From the NCBI GenBank assembly GCA_937995645.1, contig CALKJP010000168.1, positions 1 to 32,885 of the forward strand: a stretch of DNA of 32,885 nucleotides. The letters are read 5' to 3'. Below, piece after piece: positions 8,522-16,679 of the stretch. Origin of the DNA: an uncultured Bacteroidia bacterium. Lineage in GTDB: Bacteria > Bacteroidota > Bacteroidia > JACCXN01. Under the pieces are notes generated by a model. It was not told the DNA's origin, searched no databases, and saw only the letters and a program-made list of their open reading frames with translations. How positions within the stretch are numbered: position 1 is the first letter of the stretch; the number at the start of each line of letters is the position of its first letter. A program made the translations under genes and the position numbers.

Positions 8522-9061
8522 ATGAAAAAAATATTGTTTACATTATTAATCACAACTTCAACATTATCTATAACATCATGTGGAGGAAATGAAGAAAAAA
8601 CAAGCGAAACAGGAGCAATTCCCAAAGGAATGATTGAATATGATTTGAGTCAACATGGCACTATCGGTTTGCCTTGTTTAATTAATATTCCTGATGAAGA
8701 AACAGGTAAAGGCTTGCCACAAGTAATGGAAGGTCCTTTAGGTGGAACTCAAATTATAGTAGGAAAAGATTTTAATATAGAAATAGTAGTAGGCGATGGC
8801 GATATGAATCAAAAGAAGGCAGACATTGCAGCAGATGCTGTTTTTAAATCAACATATATTATAGATGAGCCAACAGCTATTTTATATAAGTCAGAAATTC
8901 CTGATGCCGGTGTGGTGCAATATCATATATATGTAATTACGAAGATAGGAAATGTAACATACGAGATTGAAGACGTACGCGGAGAAGAAAATTACACAGA
9001 AGAAGGGGTAAAACGTATGTTTGAAGCAGCAAAAAGTTTACGACCTAAAGCACAGGCATAA
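8522..9061 (+). CDS. Hypothetical lipoprotein
   Basis: A 179-residue protein of unknown function. The N-terminus MKKILFTLLITTSTLSITSC is a lipoprotein signal with a plausible lipobox ending at Cys20, followed by Gly-Gly-Asn, so it is probably lipid-anchored in the periplasm or outer membrane. The mature part is a single small acidic alpha/beta-looking domain with no motif that I recognise; a central ADIAADAVFKSTYIIDEPTA helix-strand stretch and the C-terminal MFEAAKSLRP helix are its most distinct parts. It has its own likely promoter and a strong terminator, so it is apparently monocistronic. The neighbouring epimerase is divergent; the neighbouring PdeM gene is convergent. Nothing in the context suggests a function. 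Confidence 0.75.
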   Translation: MKKILFTLLITTSTLSITSCGGNEEKTSETGAIPKGMIEYDLSQHGTIGLPCLINIPDEETGKGLPQVMEGPLGGTQIIVGKDFNIEIVVGDGDMNQKKADIAADAVFKSTYIIDEPTAILYKSEIPDAGVVQYHIYVITKIGNVTYEIEDVRGEENYTEEGVKRMFEAAKSLRPKAQA

Positions 9062-9069
9062 TTAGTTAC

Positions 9070-9096
9070 AAGGAGGCTATGCCTCCTTTTTTTTTT
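9070..9096 (+). terminator. Intrinsic terminator after the lipoprotein gene
   Basis: An 8-bp stem AAGGAGGC / GCCTCCTT with a TAT loop runs directly into a T tract extending to 9096. The end of the T tract overlaps the stop codon of the convergent PdeM gene (TAA on the minus strand at 9097-9095). Confidence 0.92.
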
Positions 9097-9733
9097 ACAC
9101 AATATAAATTTTTTCGTTACCTACTACATAAATTTTGTCATAGTCTTTTTGATTAATAAGATGTAAGCCTGTGAGTGCACCAAATGCTGGCAGCATAAGA
9201 GCGTTTTCTTTTTGAGCAAAGCAAGGGAGTTTTAAAATTGATTTTCCTGATCCTTTAATTTTTATTCCCGGATGTGTATGTCCGTAAAATTGAAAAACAC
9301 ATTTTTCATTTTCTTTTTTTTCGTGGCTAAATAAAAACCCTTCGATTTTCAGGCTTTCATTTAATGAAATATGATTTTTGAGGTATAACTCTGGTTTTAT
9401 AATATCATGATTCCCTTTAACAAGAATAAATAATACATGTGAGAAAAATTTTCTCAGCTCAATAAAACTTTCCCATTCCTTATTATAATTGCTGTGAAAT
9501 AAATCGCCCAGAAAAATTATAGAAAGTGGAGTATATTCAATTATTATATCATGTAGTTTTTCTAAATCTTTTACTGCTGATTGGTGCGAGATGGCAATTC
9601 CATGTTTTCTAAAATGAGAAGCTTTGCCCAAATGCAAGTCGGCAATAACAAGCATCTTTTTTTCTTTCCAAAAAACAGCTTTTTGGTTTAATAGAATAAA
9701 GTGTTGATTACTTATTTCAAGTATTGCATACAT
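9095..9733 (-). CDS. pdeM: Ligase-associated DNA damage response endonuclease PdeM (metallophosphoesterase)
   Basis: A calcineurin-type metallophosphoesterase with all main metal-binding motifs: IADLHLGK, IFLGDLFHS, VKGNHD and FYGHTHPG. The basic LGKASHFRKHG stretch after the first motif is characteristic of the PdeM/MPE family, a Mn-dependent DNA endonuclease or phosphodiesterase that forms a repair gene set with an ATP-dependent ligase, an Lhr-Core helicase and an MBL-fold exonuclease. All three partners lie just upstream on the same strand, separated by a convergent Hsp20 gene. The ORF track begins at 9757, but I prefer the ATG at 9733 (MYAILEISNQHF). It gives the N-terminus usual for the family, and a near-match to the -7 box (CATATTTG) ends 5 nt before it, which would make the mRNA almost leaderless. 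The family call is strong; the start choice is moderate. Confidence 0.88.
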   Translation of the reverse strand: MYAILEISNQHFILLNQKAVFWKEKKMLVIADLHLGKASHFRKHGIAISHQSAVKDLEKLHDIIIEYTPLSIIFLGDLFHSNYNKEWESFIELRKFFSHVLFILVKGNHDIIKPELYLKNHISLNESLKIEGFLFSHEKKENEKCVFQFYGHTHPGIKIKGSGKSILKLPCFAQKENALMLPAFGALTGLHLINQKDYDKIYVVGNEKIYIV

Positions 9734-9801
9734 TTCTGCAAATATGATAAAAATCATTTGCTTGTCTGATTTAAGTCATGGTAATGTGTTTTTATCAAAA
9801 A

Positions 9802-9809
9802 TAAATTTG
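9802..9809 (+). promoter_or_regulatory. Putative -7 promoter element (TAAATTTG) for the Hsp20 gene
   Basis: TAAATTTG matches the TAnnTTTG consensus. Transcription from here would leave a leader of roughly 110 nt before the Hsp20 start, long for a genome where other candidate leaders are short. No convincing -33 TTG was seen. Confidence 0.4.
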
Positions 9810-9840
9810 CCTTATCAAATAAAAATATAATACAGGTCTT

Positions 9841-9853
9841 TACAATTATTGTA
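9841..9853. promoter_or_regulatory. Perfect 13-bp palindrome in the Hsp20 leader region
   Basis: TACAATTATTGTA is a perfect 6-bp inverted repeat around a central T, between the putative promoter and the Hsp20 start. It could be a repressor site or a small hairpin in the leader. Short AT-rich palindromes also arise by chance. Confidence 0.3.
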
Positions 9854-9915
9854 ATAACGACCCTTGCACACCCGAAGCATTTATTGAATAACAACTAAAT
9901 ATAAACAATTAAAAA

Positions 9916-9923
9916 AAGGAGGT
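9916..9923 (+). promoter_or_regulatory. Strong Shine-Dalgarno sequence of the Hsp20 gene
   Basis: AAGGAGGT lies 3 to 4 nt before the ATG at 9927 and matches the anti-Shine-Dalgarno sequence at eight positions. None of the other genes in this window has a comparable site, so translation of this gene is probably controlled differently from its neighbours. Confidence 0.85.
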
Positions 9924-9926
9924 AAT

Positions 9927-10376
9927 ATGAGTAACTTAACAAAAAGAACAGGCTTTTTCCCAAGCACTTTGTTTGACGATTTCTTTACAAAAGATTTCTT
10001 TGATTGGTCAAACAAAAACTTTACAGAATTTGGCAGTACTTTGCCGTCTGTTAACATTAAAGAGGCAGATGCCGATTACAAAATTGAAATGGCAGTACCG
10101 GGGTTAAATAAAGAAGACTTTAAAATTAAATTAGACAACAACGTGTTGTCAATTTCCTCAGAAAAGAAAGAAGAAAAAGAAGAAAAGGATAAAGACGGCA
10201 AATATACTCGCAGAGAGTATAACTATCAATCATTCTGTCGTTCGTTTACTTTGCCTGAAAATACGAATGCAGAAGGTATTCAGGCCGATTATAAAGATGG
10301 CATATTGAAAGTTGTGGTTCCTAAAAAAGAAATTACACCTGCCGTTCCAAAAGAAAAATTAATTGAAGTAAAATAG
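9927..10376 (+). CDS. Small heat shock protein, Hsp20/alpha-crystallin family
   Basis: A 149-residue cytoplasmic holdase chaperone. The N-terminal arm is rich in Phe and Asp (PSTLFDDFFTKDFFDW), followed by the alpha-crystallin domain from about residue 42 (SVNIKEADADYKIEMAVPG) to the diagnostic DGILKVVVPKK at the end of the domain. The C-terminal tail LIEVK supplies the I-x-V-type motif that docks into neighbouring subunits during oligomer formation. Length and order fit the class A bacterial Hsp20 family. Its stop codon is one base away from the stop codon of the convergent helicase gene, so no separate terminator fits between them. It interrupts an otherwise co-directional repair cluster. 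A strong ribosome binding site and a long candidate leader suggest stress-linked translational control, which is inference. Confidence 0.93.
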   Translation: MSNLTKRTGFFPSTLFDDFFTKDFFDWSNKNFTEFGSTLPSVNIKEADADYKIEMAVPGLNKEDFKIKLDNNVLSISSEKKEEKEEKDKDGKYTRREYNYQSFCRSFTLPENTNAEGIQADYKDGILKVVVPKKEITPAVPKEKLIEVK

Positions 10377-10377
10377 T

Positions 10378-12786
10378 TTAGTCCGCATATTTTTTTAGCA
10401 TACGCTCAATGCGGCTTTCTAAATCTTCGTTGCTGAAGCGCTCCCTTAATCGGTCAACCATAATTGGAAATGAAAAAGGAGATGGCTTCAGCAATTTTTT
10501 TACAAGCACTTTTTTGTTTTGAATTTTTTGTAAAGCATTTCTTAAGCGAGATTCTTCCAATTGAAACGTTAGCACTTCATCAAACGCTTGGCGGAGCAAT
10601 AAATTTTCTTTGTCGTAATCTTCAAACACTTTAAAAAACAATTGCGATGATGCCTGCAAATGTTTTGTCTTTTTTTGCTTACCCGGATATCCGTTAAACA
10701 CCAAACCTGAAATGGTTGCAATATCTCTAAAACGCCTTTTGGCCATTTCGGTAATGTTTACACTTTTGTAAATATCACTTTGTAAATTTTCGGTATTAAA
10801 TAAATTGTTTTCTATTGCTTTTTTAATAGGAATATCTTGGTCGCTGAGCAATTCAAAACCGTAATCGTTTAACGCTATTGAAAACGAAATGGGTTTAATT
10901 AGCGAAATTCTGTGAGCAAACAAAGCTGCCATGCCTTCGTGCACAAAGCGACCTTCGATGGGGTAAAAAAATAAATGATGCCCTTCTTTATCGGTAAATT
11001 CTTCAATTAAAAATTCATTTTCATTAATTATGGATGATCGTTTTTTTTGAAGCTCCAATAATGGAATTAAATCTTTTAATTCATCTTTTGGTTGTTTATT
11101 TTCCACATACTCCTGCAATTTATGCTGCATCATTCTTGATAGTTCGCTCGATAAAGGCATGCGACCTCCCAACCATGCGGGAATAATTCCTTTTTTGTTT
11201 CCTGCATTTTTTACAAGCACCTGCATTTCTTTAATTTGAATAAACTGTAAACTTTTGCCGGCAAACCAAAACACATCACCCGGATTTAATTTGCTGATAA
11301 ACCATTCTTCAATGCTACCTAATTTTTTCCCGCCTAAAAGTTTTACCGTAAGCATACTATCGCTAACAATGGTGCCAATTTGCAAACGATGACGCATGGC
11401 AATGGCTCTGCTTTTTACCACATATTTCGTGTTTTCGATTTCTATTTTTTTAAATTCATCATAAGCAGTTAAACTTTTTCCTCCATAAACTAAAAAATGT
11501 AAGCACCAGTTAAATTCTTCTTTGCTGATACTTTCAAAACAATGAGTTTGTATTATTTCCTGATAGATTTTTTCCGAATAAAATCCATCGCCAACAGCAA
11601 GCGTGGTTAAATATTGCAGTAATACATCAAAACTTCTTACATAGGGTATTCGCTGCTCAATATGTTTTTGTTTAATGGCATTGCGCAAAGCGGCAGCTTC
11701 AATTATTTCTAAAGCATGGGTTGGTAAAAAATAAATCTTACATTTTGCATCGGGCTGATGTCCGCTTCTTCCGGCTCGTTGCATAAATCGCGCCACACCT
11801 TTAGGGCTTCCTATTTGTATTACACAATCAACAGGGCGAAAATCTACGCCTAAATCTAATGAAGAAGTGCAAATAACAGCTTTTAGTTTTCTTTCGTGTA
11901 GTGCATTTTCAACCCACGAACGAATTTCACCGCTTAACGAACCATGATGTAGTGCAACTAATCCGGCTAAATGTGGAGTTTTTTCCATTATGGCATGATA
12001 CCAAATTTCAGATTGTGAACGCGTATTGGTAAAAATTATAGTTGATTGATGTTGTTCAATTATTGGAATAACTTTCTCAATAAGTTTAATACCAATATGC
12101 CCAGCCCATGGCATTTTATCAATTGTTTCGGGTAGCAGGGTATATAATTCTATTGGCTTTTCATACTCGCAGCTAATAAATGCAATATCTTTTATATTTG
12201 GGTGTAAAATTTCTGCAGCTTCTTGTAAATTACCAATGGTGGCCGAAATACCCCAAACCTGCAATGTCGGATTAATGCCTCGCAATCGAGAAAGCCCCAG
12301 TTCTACCTGTACTCCTCGTTTACTTCCCATTAATTCGTGCCATTCGTCCACTACTACATATTGTAAAGAACAAAATAGTTTTTCATGGTTTTTTTGTGAT
12401 AAGAGCAGATGCAAACTTTCCGGAGTAATAATTAATAAGTCGGGCATCATTTTTTTTTGTGCAGCACGTTCTTTTAAATCTGTATCACCTGTTCTTGCGC
12501 CAACACTTATTTTTAATTGATTGTCTATACAAGGCAATTCACATGCTTTTTTAATATCCTGAGCAAGTGCACGTAAAGGTGTAATCCATATAGCTTTAAG
12601 ACCTTGCTTGTTTTTTTGTTGCGATAATTTTTTGAGAATTCCCAGCCACAATGCGTATGTTTTACCGCTTCCGGTGGGAGCATTTAAAAAGCCTGATTTG
12701 CCCGCATCAATAGCTTTCCAGCATTCTTCTTGAAAAGTTAACGCTTGCCATTTTTTTGTTTTAAGCCATTGATGAATATTAAACAT
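10378..12786 (-). CDS. Ligase-associated DNA damage response DEXH box helicase (Lhr-Core type)
   Basis: An 802-residue superfamily 2 helicase. Motifs in order: NAPTGSGKT (Walker A, residues 35-43), TPLRALAQD, ITPESLHLLL, VVDEWHE (DEWH box at 147-150), GISATIGN, TIIFTNTRSQSE, CTSSLDLGVDF and QRAGRSGH (336-343). The remaining residues form the winged-helix and Lhr-specific C-terminal core. The length of about 800 fits the Lhr-Core subfamily that lacks the long extension of full Lhr. Characterised relatives are ATP-dependent 3'-to-5' translocases that unwind DNA-RNA or DNA duplexes. It overlaps the upstream ligase gene by 8 nt and is the last gene of the five-gene minus-strand operon. Together with the ligase, exonuclease and PdeM it makes up the known four-part repair set. 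Confidence 0.94.
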   Translation of the reverse strand: MFNIHQWLKTKKWQALTFQEECWKAIDAGKSGFLNAPTGSGKTYALWLGILKKLSQQKNKQGLKAIWITPLRALAQDIKKACELPCIDNQLKISVGARTGDTDLKERAAQKKMMPDLLIITPESLHLLLSQKNHEKLFCSLQYVVVDEWHELMGSKRGVQVELGLSRLRGINPTLQVWGISATIGNLQEAAEILHPNIKDIAFISCEYEKPIELYTLLPETIDKMPWAGHIGIKLIEKVIPIIEQHQSTIIFTNTRSQSEIWYHAIMEKTPHLAGLVALHHGSLSGEIRSWVENALHERKLKAVICTSSLDLGVDFRPVDCVIQIGSPKGVARFMQRAGRSGHQPDAKCKIYFLPTHALEIIEAAALRNAIKQKHIEQRIPYVRSFDVLLQYLTTLAVGDGFYSEKIYQEIIQTHCFESISKEEFNWCLHFLVYGGKSLTAYDEFKKIEIENTKYVVKSRAIAMRHRLQIGTIVSDSMLTVKLLGGKKLGSIEEWFISKLNPGDVFWFAGKSLQFIQIKEMQVLVKNAGNKKGIIPAWLGGRMPLSSELSRMMQHKLQEYVENKQPKDELKDLIPLLELQKKRSSIINENEFLIEEFTDKEGHHLFFYPIEGRFVHEGMAALFAHRISLIKPISFSIALNDYGFELLSDQDIPIKKAIENNLFNTENLQSDIYKSVNITEMAKRRFRDIATISGLVFNGYPGKQKKTKHLQASSQLFFKVFEDYDKENLLLRQAFDEVLTFQLEESRLRNALQKIQNKKVLVKKLLKPSPFSFPIMVDRLRERFSNEDLESRIERMLKKYAD

Positions 12787-14368
12787 GTTGAGAAATTAAT
12801 TTTATTAAATCATCTAAGGTATTTGCTTCCGATATGCTTTTATCTTTTCTCCATCTGGCAATTCTTGGAAAACGAAGAGCCACCCCGCTTTTATGACGTT
12901 TAGAAAAAGCAATACCTTCGAAAGCAATTTCAAAAACGAGTTGAGGAGTAACACTTCTTACAGGCCCGAATTTTTCGATGGTGTTTTTACGCACAAAAGC
13001 ATCTACTTCTTTTATTTCTTCATCACTTAATCCCGAATAAGCTTTGGTAAAAGTTACCAGCTCGCCATTATGCCATAGTGCAAAGGTGTAATCGGTAAAT
13101 AAATTAGCCCTACGTCCATGCCCTTGCATGGCATAGGTTAAAACGGCATCAATAGAATATGGGTTTATTTTCCATTTCCACCAATCGCCTTTTTTACGTC
13201 CAACTTGATAACTTGAATTTCGATGTTTTAACATTAATCCTTCTGCTGATTTTGTTCTTGATTTTTGTTGAATTTCTTTTAATTCATCCCATGTTGAAAA
13301 ATGAATTTTTTCAGATAGATGAATCAATACATTATTGCTTGGAATAATGTTTTCTAAAATATTTCTTCTTTCTGATAAAGGTAATTGACGAATGTCTTTT
13401 GACTGATGCTCCAATATGTCGTAGGCAATAAATGCGGCCGGAAGTTCTTCCATAGTTTTTTTGCTTACGTTTTTTCTTCCTAAACGCTTTTGTAAATGCT
13501 GAAAGCTTAAAAGCTCGTTGTTTTTTAATATTACAATTTCTCCGTCTAACACTGTTCCATCTGGCAAATGTTTTTTTAAATGTTCAAACTCAGGAAATTG
13601 ATGCGTAATTAATTCTTCCCCGCGTGACCAAATAAAAATTTCGTGATTTCTAAAAATAATTTGCCCGCGTATGCCGTCCCATTTGTATTCGGCTTGCCAA
13701 TCTTTTGTATGGCCTAAGTTGTTCAGTTCATTTTCTAAGGCATAAGCCAAATAAAAAGGATATGGTTTAGAAAAATTTTCTGTTTGATTTGAAAAAAGTA
13801 ATTCGTTTAAATTGGTTTCAAAAGGATTCCAATTGCCCATTAATTTGTGAGCAATTTCATTTTCCTGAATTTTAAAAGCTATACTTAGTGCTTTAATAAT
13901 GATTTTTTCTGATACTCCAACCCTGAATGAGCCGCTTATCAGTTTATTGAAAATAAAAATTTCATCTTTTGTTAATTGATTCCAGTATTCTTTAATGAAA
14001 GCTTTTTTATCATCATCACTTTTGTTTTTTAACGAAGCAATTTCAATAATAATCTCATTAAGGTTTTTTAGAATGTTTTTTTCCGAATTGTTTGTATAGG
14101 CTAAGTGTGCAATGGTTTCGCCAAGGTCGCCTGCAATATGATGACATTCATCAACCAACCAATAGGGCAAATTAGTTTTTTCTGCTACCCATTGTTTGAG
14201 TTGTGTAGAGCTTATCGGTTTTTTAAATCGTTTGCCTATAAAGAGCGCTATGCACCATAAACTGTCATCATTACTTGCCGATAAAAAATAATTTTTTAGC
14301 AAAGCGATTTTTTCGTTGCTCGAAGTGGTTTCGTCTAATTGCTTATATAAATCCACAAATTGTTTCAC
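12779..14368 (-). CDS. Ligase-associated ATP-dependent DNA ligase
   Basis: A 529-residue ATP-dependent DNA ligase. An N-terminal DNA-binding domain (to about residue 200) is followed by the nucleotidyltransferase domain with the adenylated lysine in YKWDGIRG (Lys229), then WSRGEE, LDGEIV, AFIAYDIL, EGLMLKH and GDWWKWK motifs. A C-terminal OB-fold ends the protein. This is the bacterial ligase subgroup that joins with Lhr-Core, exonuclease and PdeM; it is distinct from the NAD-dependent replicative LigA and from LigD of end joining, and no Ku gene is seen. The start codon is GTG (positions 14368-14366); it overlaps the TGA stop of the exonuclease gene as GTGA, which favours coupled translation. 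A sealing role after nick or gap processing is inferred from the family. Confidence 0.94.
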   Translation of the reverse strand: MKQFVDLYKQLDETTSSNEKIALLKNYFLSASNDDSLWCIALFIGKRFKKPISSTQLKQWVAEKTNLPYWLVDECHHIAGDLGETIAHLAYTNNSEKNILKNLNEIIIEIASLKNKSDDDKKAFIKEYWNQLTKDEIFIFNKLISGSFRVGVSEKIIIKALSIAFKIQENEIAHKLMGNWNPFETNLNELLFSNQTENFSKPYPFYLAYALENELNNLGHTKDWQAEYKWDGIRGQIIFRNHEIFIWSRGEELITHQFPEFEHLKKHLPDGTVLDGEIVILKNNELLSFQHLQKRLGRKNVSKKTMEELPAAFIAYDILEHQSKDIRQLPLSERRNILENIIPSNNVLIHLSEKIHFSTWDELKEIQQKSRTKSAEGLMLKHRNSSYQVGRKKGDWWKWKINPYSIDAVLTYAMQGHGRRANLFTDYTFALWHNGELVTFTKAYSGLSDEEIKEVDAFVRKNTIEKFGPVRSVTPQLVFEIAFEGIAFSKRHKSGVALRFPRIARWRKDKSISEANTLDDLIKLISQHV

Positions 14369-15372
14369 GCTATCTCGTTTGATATATCAGCAGTTTCGCC
14401 TTCATATTGTGTTTTTTCAGCAATTGCCCTATAACCGATTTGACGCAACCATTTAGAAAAAATTTCGGTGTAACCGTGTGTGGCAATTACTGTTTCGCAT
14501 CCTGTATTTTTAATTGCGCTGTTTAATCCATTCCAGTCGGCATGGTCGCTTATTACAAAGCCTTTGTCAATATTTCTTCTTCTGCGGGCACCTCTTAAGG
14601 TCATCCATCCGCTTGCAAGAGCAGTTTTATATGGTTCCAATTTTCTTAACCATGGTGTGTCTTGTGCAGATGGCGGGGCAATTATTACTTTTCCTTTTAT
14701 TTTTTTTAGATCGCTTTCTTTATTAATTAAGATAGTTGGGGCAATATTTGTTTCGCTTTCGCGTAATATCTTATTGGTATTTTCAATGGCTCCATGTGTA
14801 TATAATTCTTCTACATACGGGTAAATGTTTTGAATAATTCGCTGTGCTTTTCCTAAAGCATAAGCAAAAATTACCGAGTTTATTTTATCGGCTTCGTTTT
14901 GCTTTATCCATCTTATCATTTCATTAAAAACATCTATTTGAGGATGCCAGTTGTATATAGGCAAACCAAAGGTGCATTCGGTAATAAAGGTGTTACACTT
15001 TACAGGTTCAAATGCATCGCTTATACCATCACATTCAGTTTTATAATCGCCACTAACCACCCATACTTCACCTTTATGTTCAACTCGAATTTGCGATGAA
15101 CCGATTACATGTCCTGCAGGATGTAGTGAAAAGCCTACTCCGTTTATGGTAAATGGTTCATTGTATTTCTTTGTTTCAACATTAATTTCTTTTCCTAAGC
15201 GATGATGAAGTATAGCCTTACTTTTTTCATGACACAGATAATGTTTCATTCCCCATCGTGCATGGTCAGAGTGTGCATGTGTGATGATTGCTTTATCAAC
15301 GGTTCGCCATGGGTCGATGTACACATCGGCTTGTGGACAATAAATACCTTTATTGGTAAATTCGAGTAACAT
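14365..15372 (-). CDS. Ligase-associated DNA damage response exonuclease (metallo-beta-lactamase fold)
   Basis: A 335-residue MBL-fold nuclease related to SNM1/Pso2. The metal-binding motif ITHAHSDHARWG gives HxHxDH at residues 32-37; PAGHVIGS, VSGDYK and the later VISDHADWNG and VIATHGYTE segments supply further ligands and the C-terminal part. Relatives in this repair group are Mn-dependent single-strand DNA exonucleases. Its ATG follows the DUF429 stop codon with no intervening base (TAAATG on the minus strand), and its own stop overlaps the ligase GTG start. Such tight packing indicates one transcript and coupled translation. Confidence 0.92.
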   Translation of the reverse strand: MLLEFTNKGIYCPQADVYIDPWRTVDKAIITHAHSDHARWGMKHYLCHEKSKAILHHRLGKEINVETKKYNEPFTINGVGFSLHPAGHVIGSSQIRVEHKGEVWVVSGDYKTECDGISDAFEPVKCNTFITECTFGLPIYNWHPQIDVFNEMIRWIKQNEADKINSVIFAYALGKAQRIIQNIYPYVEELYTHGAIENTNKILRESETNIAPTILINKESDLKKIKGKVIIAPPSAQDTPWLRKLEPYKTALASGWMTLRGARRRRNIDKGFVISDHADWNGLNSAIKNTGCETVIATHGYTEIFSKWLRQIGYRAIAEKTQYEGETADISNEIA

Positions 15373-15987
15373 TTATATTATTATTATGCCTTCTTTTTTG
15401 TTACCAAATTTCAAATTTTTTTTATTCAAATAGCGAAACCCGCTATACCAGCATAGTAGCGCATCTAATTGATGAGGTGTATTAGGGTGAGTAAAACTGT
15501 ATGTAATTTCTTTTTTTATTTTTCGAATCAGTTTATCGGGAATTTTATTTTCTTTTTTCTTGGGATAGTATGCTATAAGATTAAGTGTTTCAATCAACTT
15601 TTTAGGATACACCTCAATAACATTTATATTTTTTAATTTAAGCAGATTTTTTAATTGAATAGCACGTGCTGTAAATGCGCCAACAAACATAGGCGACATG
15701 GCTTTGCAGGCTTTATCACATTCTCGATACATATAATCATGAAATTTGTTTATATCAAAATAAACCCCAGGTAAACTTAAGGGGGCATCAATACAAACTA
15801 GATTGATTGAATATTTTTCAATTGTATTTAAAATTAACGTAAATTCATCTTCGCCTTTTTGGGTTTGTTTAAAATGCAATTTATTTTTTGACAGAAAACA
15901 TAAGGCAGTGTTTCCCGAACCTTTATTTCCAAGGTCAATACCTAAAATTTCAGATGTTTTGAATTGATTATGATTAATGCTCTTCAT
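15373..15987 (-). CDS. DUF429 family protein, predicted RNase H-fold nuclease
   Basis: A protein of about 205 residues matching DUF429, a family predicted to adopt an RNase H-like fold. Conserved acidic positions appear in LGIDLGNKGSGN (first strand), VCIDAPLSLP (second) and HQLDALLCWYSG (C-terminal helix), with IEVYPKKL between them. The biochemical activity of the family is not established. The ORF track starts at a TTG (15990); the next codon is ATG (15987), which I take as the start. The gene overlaps the upstream DUF2461 gene by 14 nt and abuts the exonuclease start with no gap, so it is an integral member of the repair operon. A nuclease role in the same pathway is therefore plausible but is inference. 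Confidence 0.75.
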   Translation of the reverse strand: MKSINHNQFKTSEILGIDLGNKGSGNTALCFLSKNKLHFKQTQKGEDEFTLILNTIEKYSINLVCIDAPLSLPGVYFDINKFHDYMYRECDKACKAMSPMFVGAFTARAIQLKNLLKLKNINVIEVYPKKLIETLNLIAYYPKKKENKIPDKLIRKIKKEITYSFTHPNTPHQLDALLCWYSGFRYLNKKNLKFGNKKEGIIII

Positions 15988-16636
15988 CAATTGCAGTTAA
16001 TAAAAAGTCGTGAAATGAGCGACAAGCTTTTATGAGAGAAATACTTGTTGATAAAAAACTTTCGTCATTTATTTCTTTATCACTAAAAGGATATGTTACG
16101 ATGTAACTTTTCAATTTTAAATATTCAATCATTGGATTGTCTTTGTCGTACCCTTTCGGAGTGGTTTTTACTTTTTCTCCTTCTATTTTGCTAAAATATT
16201 TTTTAAAGTTCTTATCCTTTAATATTTTGACAAAATCATTACCGTTATAATCAATCTCCTGACGAATTTTACTTAATACATCTGCAGGTGGCATCCAGCA
16301 GCCGCATGCAAAAAAACTATTGCCGGGTTCTATGTGTATATAATATCCGGGTCCGTAACTTTTTTTGCCCAATAATGAAAAATACATAGCCAGATTTTCT
16401 TTGTAAGGACGCTTGTCGTTTGAAAAACGTATATCGCGATTTATACGAAACATACAATCTTTTGCGGTAAGCCTTTGAAAACGCCTATCTATTTTAGAAA
16501 TATTAGTAATTGTTTTTTCAATATCATTTATTAATTGCACACGTATTTTATAATACCAATCTCGATTTGCATCCATCCACTCTTTGTGATTGTTTTGCTT
16601 TAAGGCTGTAAGAAATTTTATGTATTCGTTGAGCAT
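15974..16636 (-). CDS. DUF2461 family protein (TIGR02453)
   Basis: A 220-residue cytoplasmic protein of the DUF2461 family. Recognisable conserved stretches are NNHKEWMDANRDWY near the N-terminus, CMFRINRDIRFSNDKRPYKE, and GPGYYIHIEPGNSFFACGCW followed by PPADVLSKIRQEI. Length and motif order match the family, which is widespread and of unknown function. It is the first gene of the minus-strand repair operon and starts 13 nt downstream of a good -7 promoter element. The start ATG is well placed relative to the usual family N-terminus. Its place at the head of a repair operon suggests a DNA-damage-related role, but nothing in the sequence proves this. Confidence 0.85.
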   Translation of the reverse strand: MLNEYIKFLTALKQNNHKEWMDANRDWYYKIRVQLINDIEKTITNISKIDRRFQRLTAKDCMFRINRDIRFSNDKRPYKENLAMYFSLLGKKSYGPGYYIHIEPGNSFFACGCWMPPADVLSKIRQEIDYNGNDFVKILKDKNFKKYFSKIEGEKVKTTPKGYDKDNPMIEYLKLKSYIVTYPFSDKEINDESFLSTSISLIKACRSFHDFLLTAIDEEH

Positions 16637-16649
16637 AACACATTTTAAA

Positions 16650-16657
16650 CAAAGATA
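16650..16657 (-). promoter_or_regulatory. Putative -7 promoter element (TATCTTTG) of the repair operon
   Basis: On the minus strand the sequence reads TATCTTTG, a match to TAnnTTTG, ending 13 nt before the DUF2461 start. It lies in the 43-bp region shared with the divergent photolyase, so both promoters must be very close or overlapping. Confidence 0.5.
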
Positions 16658-16679
16658 TTAATATATTGTTCTTTAAGAT

